19,558 bases of DNA from Coemansia sp. RSA 1804 (lineage: Eukaryota; Kickxellomycota; Kickxellomycetes; Kickxellales; Kickxellaceae). This document shows positions 1 to 6,761 of this stretch, one piece after another. Position numbers and translations under genes: made by a program. The notes under the pieces are model-generated. The model was given only the letters and a program-made list of their open reading frames with translations. It did no database searches and was not told the origin of the DNA. Position 1 is the first letter of the stretch. Every line of letters begins with the position of its first letter. The stretch is taken from assembly GCA_027578815.1 (NCBI GenBank), contig JANBTH010000357.1:1-19558 (forward strand), read 5' to 3'.

Positions 1-1668
1 ACCACAACAAAGAAGAAGAAGCTTCTGAGCGTGGAGCTGGAGCAGAACGGCGTGCAGATGACGCAGCTGCAATACGATAACAAACTTTTGCTGTCCAGAG
101 CCGAGGAGGCTGAGAAGCAGACAAAGACCCTGCGGGAGGAGGTTGAAGAGCGCGATCGCACACTGCACGAGGCAGATAGACGGCGTGAGGACGAAGTTGA
201 CGAACTGCAGCGCAAGCACAAGCGCCAGACCGAAGACCTTCATGACGAGAAGCGCGCACTGCAGAAGACAATCGACGAGCTGCAAGAAACGCTGGATGCC
301 ACAAAATCCAGTCTGCGCACAAAGAGAGAAGACTGCACACGTCTTGAGGCCACGGTATCCAAACAGGCCAACGATCAGATTGAGATTGAGAGCAGCAACC
401 GCAGCTTGAAGGCCAAAGTCGAGTGTCTGGAGAACGAAATCAACGGACGCGAGATACGCATTGCTGAGCTGGAGGAGGGTCTGGCGTCGCGCAGCCAGAC
501 AGTTGACGAGCTGGAGGCGAAGCTGCGCAAGGAGGAGACGCAGCGACGGAGGCTGCATAACACTATCCAGGAGCTGAAGGGGAACATTCGCGTGTTTTGC
601 AGAGTGCGTCCCCTGCTTGACGGAGAGAAGGACGCAGCCGCAGCTCTTCCTGTCAGCCTTCCAGACTGCGACGACAAGAACGAGATTGAGCTGCTCCAGT
701 CGTCTGAGACGGCGCTAGGCAAAACCACATCCAAGACGTTTCCATTCAAGTTTGACCGTGTTTTTGCGCCGCAGTCGTCGCAGGACGAGGTCTTTGAAGA
801 GGTGTCGCAGCTTATCCAGTCAGCGCTGGACGGATACCCTGTGTGCATATTTGCGTACGGACAGACTGGCAGCGGCAAGACTCACACTATGCAAGGCCCC
901 GACACTCTTGGCGCAAACGCGGAGCTTGGCTGTCTTGGTATTATTCCGCGCGCCGTCGGACAGATATATGAGAACACAAGCAAGCTTGCCGAGCGTGGGT
1001 GGGAGTACACGCTGGAGGGGCAATTCCTGGAGATCTACAACGAGACGCTGCAGGATCTTCTGGCCCCAGCTGGTCGCTCAGCTTCGGCTGGCAGCGACAA
1101 ACAAACCAAGCTCGATATCTACCAAGACAGCGAGGGCCACACGCGGGTGAAGAATGTGACTACAGTCAAGGTTGACAGCGCCGAGCGAGTGCGCTGGCTT
1201 CTGGCTAAGGCTGCCGAGAACCGCACTGTTGCTGCAACCAACTGCAACGAGCGGTCGTCTCGCTCACACAGTGTGTTCACGCTCTATCTCTGCGGAAAGA
1301 ACAGTCTGACCGGCGAGTCGTCGTCGGGTGTGCTGAATCTTATTGATCTTGCGGGGTCTGAGCGTCTCTCTGCCTCGGGTTCCAGCGGAGACCGCCTGAA
1401 GGAGACTCAGGCAATCAACAAATCGCTGGCGTGTTTGGGCGATGTGATAGCCGCTCTAGCCAAGGGGAACCGTCATATTCCCTATCGGAACTCAAAGCTG
1501 ACGCACCTGCTGCAGGAGTCGCTGGGTGCTGGTAACTCTAAGACTCTTATGTTTGTGTGTGTTAACCCCAGCCCTGCCAGTACTCAGGAGTCGCTCTGCT
1601 CGCTCCAGTTTGCTACCAAGGTCAACTCGTGCCAGATCGGCACAGCCCGGCGCCAGGCTGCGTCGTAA
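1..1668 (+). CDS. KAR3: Kinesin-14 (C-terminal motor, Kar3/KlpA-like), 5' partial
   Basis: Microtubule motor of the minus-end-directed kinesin-14 class, acting on spindle and nuclear microtubules. The frame is open to the left edge, so the N-terminus is missing; about 555 residues are visible. Numbered from base 1, residues 11-180 are a charged heptad-type coiled coil. The kinesin-14 neck-motor junction follows (QELKGNIRVFCRVRP, around 190-204). The motor has the P-loop GQTGSGKT (287-294), switch I NERSSRS (416-422), switch II LIDLAGSER (447-455) and the HIPYRNSKLT element. The protein stops about 15 residues after the motor, as expected for a C-terminal motor. Fungal family members are roughly 700-850 residues, so about 150-300 are lost off the edge. 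The first in-frame ATG is at 58 but is probably not the start, because coiled coil precedes it. Nothing catalytic is missing. Whether it is the Kar3/KlpA or Pkl1 paralogue cannot be told without the tail domain. Confidence 0.93.
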   Translation, partial: TTTKKKKLLSVELEQNGVQMTQLQYDNKLLLSRAEEAEKQTKTLREEVEERDRTLHEADRRREDEVDELQRKHKRQTEDLHDEKRALQKTIDELQETLDATKSSLRTKREDCTRLEATVSKQANDQIEIESSNRSLKAKVECLENEINGREIRIAELEEGLASRSQTVDELEAKLRKEETQRRRLHNTIQELKGNIRVFCRVRPLLDGEKDAAAALPVSLPDCDDKNEIELLQSSETALGKTTSKTFPFKFDRVFAPQSSQDEVFEEVSQLIQSALDGYPVCIFAYGQTGSGKTHTMQGPDTLGANAELGCLGIIPRAVGQIYENTSKLAERGWEYTLEGQFLEIYNETLQDLLAPAGRSASAGSDKQTKLDIYQDSEGHTRVKNVTTVKVDSAERVRWLLAKAAENRTVAATNCNERSSRSHSVFTLYLCGKNSLTGESSSGVLNLIDLAGSERLSASGSSGDRLKETQAINKSLACLGDVIAALAKGNRHIPYRNSKLTHLLQESLGAGNSKTLMFVCVNPSPASTQESLCSLQFATKVNSCQIGTARRQAAS

Positions 1669-1741
1669 ATACTTTCTGTTTCTAATTCCGCCTTTTTCCG
1701 TTTCTCGTTTTCTGTTCTCTCTTTCTCTAACCAGCCGTATA

Positions 1742-1747
1742 TTTATT
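1742..1747 (-). terminator. Poly(A) signal AATAAA for the Hua1-like gene
   Basis: AATAAA on the minus strand, about 75 bases after the stop at 1822. It lies in the 153-base gap between the convergent stop codons of the kinesin and the Hua1-like gene. No AATAAA is seen on the plus strand in this gap for the kinesin, so the two 3' ends may overlap. The assignment rests on position only. Confidence 0.45.
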
Positions 1748-1821
1748 AGTACATCTTGACGCTTGTGCGGCCGGACTCCCAGCAAAATATATATACAATG
1801 GGGGATGTCGGGCTTTCAGTG

Positions 1822-2691
1822 CTAGCGATAGCCCCTGTATCCCTGTTGGGAGTGAGGGGCGTAGAAGCGAGAGTTTGGATTAAGAAGGTCGTCCAGGAGC
1901 CCAAGCAAAGATGAGGAGCCGTAGGGTCGTGATGCAGAGTTGCTAGCAACGGCTCCCACCGGACAAGAGCAGGGTGTTCGGCTGCTTAGCCATCCTGTGT
2001 TGCGACATCCCGGACAGACAACCGCATAGGAGACTGGATACGCACCATAGGGTGCCTGATACGGCGGATAGTGGGGTGCTATTTGTCCTGGATAGCCGCC
2101 ATTTGGAGCAATGCCTTGGGCGGCGTGGCTGTTCCGACCGGATGAGTAGCTTCTGTTTCGCTGCGCAGACGGCCCCGACACAGCGTCCAAGGATGGCGCT
2201 GACAAAATGGGTCGTTCCAGCCGCCTTTGTTCTTCTGGCTGGGCGCGTGTGCTCGAAGTGCCCGCGACAGAAGATGCGTATGCGCGGTCGTCCCGTATGT
2301 GTGGCAGCGAGTTGTGTGTTCGGGGTGCTACTGGCGGCGCTGACTCAGTTGGCTCGTGCCCAGAATTAAGGCGCGGTGGCAGCCTGGGAGTTGTCTGTCT
2401 GGAAGCTGCCTGTCTGGAAGCGTCCTGTCTGTGGTTTGCCTGTCTGGGTGGCACCGGAGGGACTCCTGCGCTGCTAAAGTACTGCCGCGTGTAATGGCTG
2501 CGTGGGTCCGATGGATTAACAACTACATGAGGCGACTGAACTCGAACAATTGGCGCCCCTGCTCCCGCGTCTATGTATGTCTCGTCTGCTCGCGGAAGAA
2601 GCGAGTACTCTGGCGGCGGCTCCTGGAATAGCAGCGACTCTCGGTCCCTCTCTTGCCGATTGCTCGATGGGCTGTGAGGTGGGGTTGGCAT
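1822..2691 (-). CDS. Proline-rich PPxY protein with C-terminal CxxC..CxC knuckle (Hua1-like)
   Basis: 289 residues, ATG at 2691. Most of the chain is disordered, rich in Pro, Ser, Arg and Gln. It has a PPEY motif (residues 26-29, a WW-domain ligand of the kind bound by Rsp5 ubiquitin ligases), a class II SH3-type PPVPPR (78-83), and a degenerate SRQ-type repeat around 86-103. Near the C-terminus is CPGCRNTG (226-233) followed by CSC (241-243), a zinc-knuckle pattern related to the DnaJ CxxCxGxG element. PPxY plus CPxCxNTG...PCxxC near the end recalls fungal Hua1 (cytoplasmic, linked to actin patches and Rsp5). I make that match from memory and only over the short knuckle, so it is tentative. 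The last Cys spacing is CxC rather than CxxC. There is no signal peptide or membrane segment. The gene is tail-to-tail with the kinesin. Confidence 0.75.
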   Translation of the reverse strand: MPTPPHSPSSNRQERDRESLLFQEPPPEYSLLPRADETYIDAGAGAPIVRVQSPHVVVNPSDPRSHYTRQYFSSAGVPPVPPRQANHRQDASRQAASRQTTPRLPPRLNSGHEPTESAPPVAPRTHNSLPHIRDDRAYASSVAGTSSTRAQPEEQRRLERPILSAPSLDAVSGPSAQRNRSYSSGRNSHAAQGIAPNGGYPGQIAPHYPPYQAPYGAYPVSYAVVCPGCRNTGWLSSRTPCSCPVGAVASNSASRPYGSSSLLGLLDDLLNPNSRFYAPHSQQGYRGYR

Positions 2692-4206
2692 TTGCTTTTG
2701 TGCAATCTACGGTTGATTAAAGGAGTGCGATTCGCGCTGATTCAATATGTTATAAGGAGGCCTCGTTGACTTCCTCTATAAACCGATACAGAAGCAATAA
2801 TAAAATAAATGGCAAAAATTAATAAAGCGGAAAGAAGAGGGGCTGCGCTTTCCACAAAGCACCTCTTCCCACAACCACAAGTCTTGGCGTCTTGGACTTT
2901 TTTTTTCCGTACCAAGTCCGCTTTCTCTATACTCTGTGCGTGGCGATATCTCCATGCAGCACACCCTTATTCTCGAAAAAGTAAGGCATGTGCCCAGTTC
3001 ATTGATAACTCTTTGGGCCAGGCGATAACCTTGCCAGATTATTAATCAGCGCACACCTTGCCCTTTCCTTCGTTGTCCTTGGATGTTGAGCAAAACATGT
3101 GCTATTCTGTGGCTATTTTTAGCAAATAATATGTTGGGCGGGTCTGGCCTAATGGCATGCAAGGACGGACTTTATAAACTCCCCATCTTCTGCTCTTTTG
3201 ATTATCGCTAGGTTTATTCAGACATTTCCGCCACCTCACCTGTCAGCCCCGGAAACACTCCACCTGTGTGTGGGGTTTTCATTGCCAGCTCTGCCAGCGG
3301 TTGCCACATATCTTGGCCGTATTCTTTACTGGTGGTCACTGGTTTTGGATGGTATTCACAAGTAAACATGTGTCCTTGTGTTTCCAGCACTCTTCAGTTT
3401 TGGAAACAGGCATTCACGCACTTCAGCTTCCGGGTAGGCCTCGGGGGTACAGTCAAATTCCTCTAAGCTGATACAATTCAAACAAACTAATCATGCCATT
3501 GTGGTTTAATCGGGGCCAGAAGTGAGCCAATTGATATGACTGGAGCTTATACTGCAGTTAGTGTGAATTCATAAAGCATGATCAGGCATGTAAATGGACA
3601 TCGTGAAGGTTCTAACATACAGTAGCTACACAGCAACGCTAAGCAAAGTTAACAGATTGATGTTTAACAGAACTAGGATTCCGCATGGAAACATATAAAT
3701 TTATCAACTACTACTTTTTAGCCATATAAAATATATTAAAAATATTATGATATAACTACGAGTACTTGAGAATATTAACATTTATATCTAATATTAATTT
3801 ATAATCGCTACAATATAACGTTTGGCATCCGTGGACATTAAAACAAATGTTTTCTACACACTAAACCAGCCAAAATTATCAAAGTTATATAAGCTCAAGC
3901 GGTTATATGGTATTCTATATTATCTGCTATTAATTTTCTATGCAAGCCTTTAAGCGTGGACAGACAAAATGAAAATGTCTATCAAGATACGCCGCTTTCT
4001 GTGGTTTTAGCATGTGCGCAAAACTGAGGCAAGGAGGAAGTACCATTTTACACATATTTGTCGATTTCTACAATATCGGATTAGATGAATTCAACTGTAT
4101 TCTTGAAGTAAAACATATTGAATAAAGCAGCTTGACTTTTTTAATCTTGACAGCAAGTTTTCTCAAACTCCAAAAATTTGTCGCAAGTCTTTCTTACTCT
4201 GTTGAA
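2692..4206. other. Gene-poor interval between the Hua1-like gene and tRNA-Met
   Basis: The first part should hold the promoter of the minus-strand Hua1-like gene. A plus-strand TATAAA lies at 2777-2782 and a second at 3173-3178. No convincing coding sequence follows the first: a 78-codon frame from ATG 2809 has no recognisable features and starts too close to that TATA. From about 3180 to 3475 the DNA is more GC-rich and open on both strands (see the minus-strand frame at 3214-3369). From about 3690 to 3960 it is extremely AT-rich, with many TATA/AATATT words. I see no terminal inverted repeats, LTR ends or transposase fragments. Confidence 0.6.
3214..3369 (-). CDS. Doubtful small ORF, 51 codons, unknown
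   Basis: A minus-strand frame from ATG 3369 to TAA gives a 51-residue hydrophilic, protein-like sequence starting MFTCEYHPKPVTTSKEYG. It is open for eight more codons upstream of the ATG, to a TGA. In the neighbouring minus-strand frame, directly upstream (about 3474 to 3365), is another protein-like run of about 35 codons starting EEFDCTPEAYPEAE. It follows an AG that could be a splice acceptor (GTATCAG). The two runs cannot be joined by an intron of normal length that I can find, so this may be a decayed gene or chance openness in a GC-richer island. I recognise no family. Plus-strand frames here are also open but start without ATG. Confidence 0.2.
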   Translation of the reverse strand: MFTCEYHPKPVTTSKEYGQDMWQPLAELAMKTPHTGGVFPGLTGEVAEMSE

Positions 4207-4278
4207 AGCACCTTGGCGCAGAGGAAGCGCGCAGGGCTCATAACCCTGAGGTCGTAGGATCGAAACCTACAGGTGCTA
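4207..4278 (+). tRNA. tRNA-iMet: Initiator tRNA-Met (anticodon CAT), intronless
   Basis: A complete 72-base cloverleaf. Acceptor AGCACCT (4207-4213) pairs with AGGTGCT (4271-4277), discriminator A4278. The D stem is GCGC (4216-4219/4227-4230). The anticodon stem CAGGG/CCCTG (4232-4236/4244-4248) encloses loop CTCATAA with CAT at 4239-4241. The T stem is GTAGG/CCTAC (4254-4258/4266-4270). Initiator identity is shown by the A1:U72 pair, the three consecutive G:C pairs in the anticodon stem, and the T-loop ATCGAAA, which has A in place of the usual T54 and keeps A60. The internal B box is the initiator version (GGATCGAAACC, 4257-4267). There is no intron. It should deliver the start methionine in cytoplasmic translation. 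CCA is not encoded, as normal for eukaryotes. Confidence 0.96.
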
Positions 4279-4281
4279 CTG

Positions 4282-4291
4282 TTTTGTTTTT
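4282..4291 (+). terminator. Pol III terminator T-runs of tRNA-Met
   Basis: TTTT at 4282-4285 and TTTTT at 4287-4291 begin four bases after the discriminator base of the tRNA. This is the usual position of an RNA polymerase III stop. Confidence 0.85.
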
Positions 4292-4487
4292 CGTTCTTTT
4301 ATCTTTTTGTATTATAAGCGCATGCAAACTTCTATACACCAACAATAGATCCCCTATTTCTGTTTTACTGTCAACATTCAGCACATTGCTCTTGTACTTT
4401 TTTAATATATATGCGTGTAGCAATATACTGCCGTCCCCGAGTGAAACTAATAGTTGTATCCGTCAGCATACCTCAAGGTTTGCTGAA

Positions 4488-4493
4488 TATAAA
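4488..4493 (+). promoter_or_regulatory. TATA box of the small secreted peptide gene
   Basis: TATAAA 140 bases upstream of ATG 4628. With initiation about 30 bases downstream, the leader would be roughly 110 bases. An in-frame ATG at 4529-4531 and the non-ATG frame start at 4505 would then be at or near the cap, which favours ATG 4628 as the true start. Confidence 0.5.
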
Positions 4494-4627
4494 TTGAGAG
4501 ACTCTTGGCCGTCATAGTCATCGCAATGAATTTTTTTCACAAACAGTCATTTGAAATTGCTAATATTCTCACTCCTCTCACCTGCTCCGCGTTTAACAAC
4601 TTTACCAAAAACATTCAGATTATCGTC

Positions 4628-4810
4628 ATGCGCCTCTACGCTATTGTTTCATTGCTCGTCTGCGCTGTTGCTGCAGCGCCCCTTCCGGCTCAGCACATTC
4701 CCTACGACGGCCTTCTTGGCGGTGTTGTCAAGGCAGCTGCACCCGTTACTGGTGCTGTTGGCGAGGTTGTAAACAGACTTACCAACGATCTCGGACAGGG
4801 CCCTCATTAA
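4628..4810 (+). CDS. Small secreted peptide, 60 residues, unknown function
   Basis: From ATG 4628 the product is MRLYAIVSLLVCAVAAA followed by PLPAQHIPYDGLLGG and an Ala/Val/Gly-rich tail. The first 17 residues form a classic signal peptide: Arg at 2, a hydrophobic core, and an AVAAA cleavage region before PLP. The mature part is about 43 residues. Residues 29-52 (from LLGGVVK to RLTND) could form an amphipathic helix. No cysteines remain in the mature part, so it is not a disulfide-rich effector. The frame is open upstream and could be read from earlier, but that would bury the signal peptide internally, and the TATA at 4488 argues for this start. An AATAAA lies at 4986-4991. I recognise no family. 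It opens a short stretch with two secreted-protein genes. Confidence 0.68.
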   Translation: MRLYAIVSLLVCAVAAAPLPAQHIPYDGLLGGVVKAAAPVTGAVGEVVNRLTNDLGQGPH

Positions 4811-5952
4811 TTATTAGCTTTTCTCTTAGCGGCTGTCATTTTGCCTTGGTATTCTCTTGTTCTTCAATATAAATTGGTAACAATTTAATGTTTTCCTGTG
4901 GTCCTTTTCTGGGTAAAAGAGTCATTGTTTAATTGCAAGCGTTTTGGTAATTAGTCTAGACATATAAGCGTGTCATATTTAACATAATAAAGCTGTTGGA
5001 GATGACTACTTTAAGTTAAATGGCAAAACACTCCTCTGGCCATCAACATTTGAATCCAGCCCTTTTTTGGTTTGTTTGTAAAGAAAGTTAAATTGTCAAG
5101 CCCCTTGCTAGATTTAAAGCCACCATGTTGCTATGGTTGACATTATTCTGTTAGTTTATATTGTTAGTAAAGTAGTAACAAGCTGAGCTGTGGTATATGC
5201 CTATTGTGTTGAAAAGAGGGAGTGGTATGCGCTTCTGTTGGATTGTTGGTTGCCTTGTTCCCTCTTTTATTTCTTATATGTGGCTTTTCCGATTGTTTTG
5301 AATATAGTCTATTGTTCATCCCAGTTGCATGGTCTTTTTTATATCTTTAATACAATTTATTCCATCTCAGTTTTTGTTGAAAGAGCATTGTCTGGCATAT
5401 ATTTTATTCATACTGTTTCTGGGTTTTGTGGATTGCATCATTACTATATTTTCATCACTGTTGAGCGCCTTGTTTATTTTTCCAAAGCAAACATTCCACA
5501 TTGTCTTGGTGGTCTGTTACTCCCTCGTTTTAGTCTGTGTTTTGCTTTAACTCAACATGTATTGGATAATGCATTGCTAGTCATTCTTGGGTTGAGATAT
5601 TCGTTTTTGTAGTTTTTCCAAGCCTGTTTATATCATTTGAAAATGCACACAAACAGAAGAATGCTATCAGAAGCGTTGAGAAAGAGAGATGTACGACGCC
5701 ACTTGCTATTTCTCTATTATTGAGGAATCCTTACATCTACTGCTACAATAATATTCTTCTTTTAAATACGCCAATCGCCCAGATTTTTTAAGGACATCCT
5801 TGGTTCCCTAAAACACACACCTTTCTAGTTCTTTCGTTCCAGTCTCAAGGCTACCTGCAACATCTTGCCTACCTAAACACTAATATCCTTTTAACCTCCG
5901 TTAACCCTTTTTCCATTTATCTTTACATTTAAATTGCATTACCGATTAAACC
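4811..5952. other. Intergenic stretch with T-rich segment
   Basis: It holds the 3' end of the small secreted peptide gene (AATAAA at 4986-4991) and the promoter and leader of the next gene. A CCAAT motif is at 5771-5775, and a pyrimidine-rich leader runs up to ATG 5953. Between about 5150 and 5640 the plus strand is strongly T-rich. A 140-codon frame there (5190-5612) is open but contains no Met codon, so it is unlikely to be a gene as it stands. No RNA gene or repeat is seen. Confidence 0.55.
4986..4991 (+). terminator. Candidate poly(A) signal of the small secreted peptide gene
   Basis: AATAAA about 176 bases after the stop at 4810. It is the first exact match on this strand. The assignment rests on position. 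Confidence 0.35.
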
Positions 5953-6708
5953 ATGCGTATTGTTGCACTCTCCACTCTTATTGCTGTCGCTTGTGCTGCG
6001 CCATTGTCCGTTAGACAGACATTTGTTGGCGAGTCCGATGCGGAGAGCAAGCAGGTCAATGGCCCGGTGGCTTTAGATCATCCCAATATCAACAACGGAG
6101 CCTTGCAGGAGGGATCTCTTGACTCTGGTCTCTCGTTTGATGGAGCAGTCATTGAGGGTGCGTCTGGCAACTCGCTGACTGATATAAATACTAACCTCGA
6201 TTTCCACGACAACACCGTCTTGAATCCAACGCTCAACTTGGCATCAAACACTGAGGGTGGGGCCATTGTCGGTAGCGGGAACCAGATATTTACGCCTGGA
6301 GGCGATGGCACCAAGAACATTGTGTTTAAGCGCAGGGAGCCTGTTGATGTTACCAATGTCAACGCGCCCGCAGCAGTGAATGATCCGACCATCAACAACG
6401 GCGCTTTGAGCGACGGATCGATGGACTCTGATCTTTCCTTTGATGATACGAACATTTCAAACCCAGTCGGTAACTCTCTTGCACAGGTCAATGACAATAC
6501 AGATGTCAGCGACAACAACTTTGTTGATCCCACTTGGAATGACATTTCGGGCAATGTTGGCCCTGCGCTGGCTGGCAACGACAACGTATTTATCCCGATC
6601 AACAACGAGGGAATGATTGTCAACCTTGATCCTGGGTTTATTGAGGCTCAGCAAGCCAGCCAGAGAGCTCTGATCAACCACTTTGTTCATCCTGGCTTTG
6701 CAATCTAG
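5953..6708 (+). CDS. Secreted two-repeat Asn/Asp-rich protein, unknown function
   Basis: 251 residues. ATG 5953 is followed by a signal peptide (MRIVALSTLIAVACAAP; cleavage near residue 16-17). The mature chain is rich in Asn, Asp, Gly and Ser and has no cysteine. It consists of two homologous blocks, about residues 35-117 and 136-217. Both carry INNGAL, a GS(L/M)DS(D/G)LSFD element, GNSL, a DN pair and an (I/F)F(T/I)P ending. Between them lies KRR (126-128), which looks like a Kex2-type processing site, so two similar polypeptides could be released. One N-glycosylation sequon (N167-I-S) lies in the second block. The regular spacing of N, D and hydrophobic residues suggests a beta-rich solenoid, but that is inference. 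The C-terminal tail (218-251) is outside the repeats. I recognise no family. The stop is only 53 bases from that of the convergent Ap4A phosphorylase gene. Confidence 0.87.
   Translation: MRIVALSTLIAVACAAPLSVRQTFVGESDAESKQVNGPVALDHPNINNGALQEGSLDSGLSFDGAVIEGASGNSLTDINTNLDFHDNTVLNPTLNLASNTEGGAIVGSGNQIFTPGGDGTKNIVFKRREPVDVTNVNAPAAVNDPTINNGALSDGSMDSDLSFDDTNISNPVGNSLAQVNDNTDVSDNNFVDPTWNDISGNVGPALAGNDNVFIPINNEGMIVNLDPGFIEAQQASQRALINHFVHPGFAI
6055..6303 (+). repeat. Internal coding repeat, copy 1
   Basis: First of two diverged tandem units in the secreted protein (residues 35-117). It shares INNGAL, the GSLDS..LSFD element and GNSL with the second unit. The relation is clear in protein and weaker in DNA, so the duplication is old. 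Confidence 0.8.
6358..6603 (+). repeat. Internal coding repeat, copy 2
   Basis: Second unit (residues 136-217), following the KRR linker at residues 126-128. Its length is within one codon of the first unit, so the two align nearly without gaps. Confidence 0.8.
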
Positions 6709-6719
6709 TTTATTTTATT
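6709..6719 (-). terminator. Paired AATAAA signals for the Ap4A phosphorylase gene
   Basis: Two overlapping minus-strand AATAAA motifs (6714-6719 and 6709-6714) lie immediately beside the stop codon of the opposing secreted-protein gene. Cleavage normally falls 10-30 bases past the signal, so the minus-strand transcript would run into the last codons of that gene. Confidence 0.55.
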
Positions 6720-6761
6720 TTAAATGATATTATTAAATTAAAGAGAGTGGCTAGCAAGATG

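Noticed and set aside
375..878. 167-codon frame antisense to the kinesin
   Set aside because: Lies wholly opposite a conserved motor and coiled coil; Ser/Arg-rich shadow with no domain.
2809..3045. 78-codon plus-strand frame from ATG 2809
   Set aside because: Only 27 bases after the TATA at 2777, no recognisable features, and it lies in the promoter region of the minus-strand gene.
3780..3795. Near match to the budding-yeast ARS consensus in the AT-rich block
   Set aside because: One mismatch, a consensus specific to Saccharomyces relatives, and easily met by chance in DNA this AT-rich.
4238..4423. Minus-strand frame ending in VAPVGFDPTTSGL
   Set aside because: The ending is the well-known spurious peptide made by translating the antisense of a tRNA gene; the tRNA-Met explains it.
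5329..5550. 73-codon hydrophobic frame with an ATG
   Set aside because: Overlaps another open frame in a T-rich stretch; Phe/Leu/Ile/Val content follows base composition and there is no promoter or leader support.
6078..6623. 181-codon frame antisense to the secreted repeat protein
   Set aside because: It mirrors the repeats of the real gene on the opposite strand and shows no features of its own.
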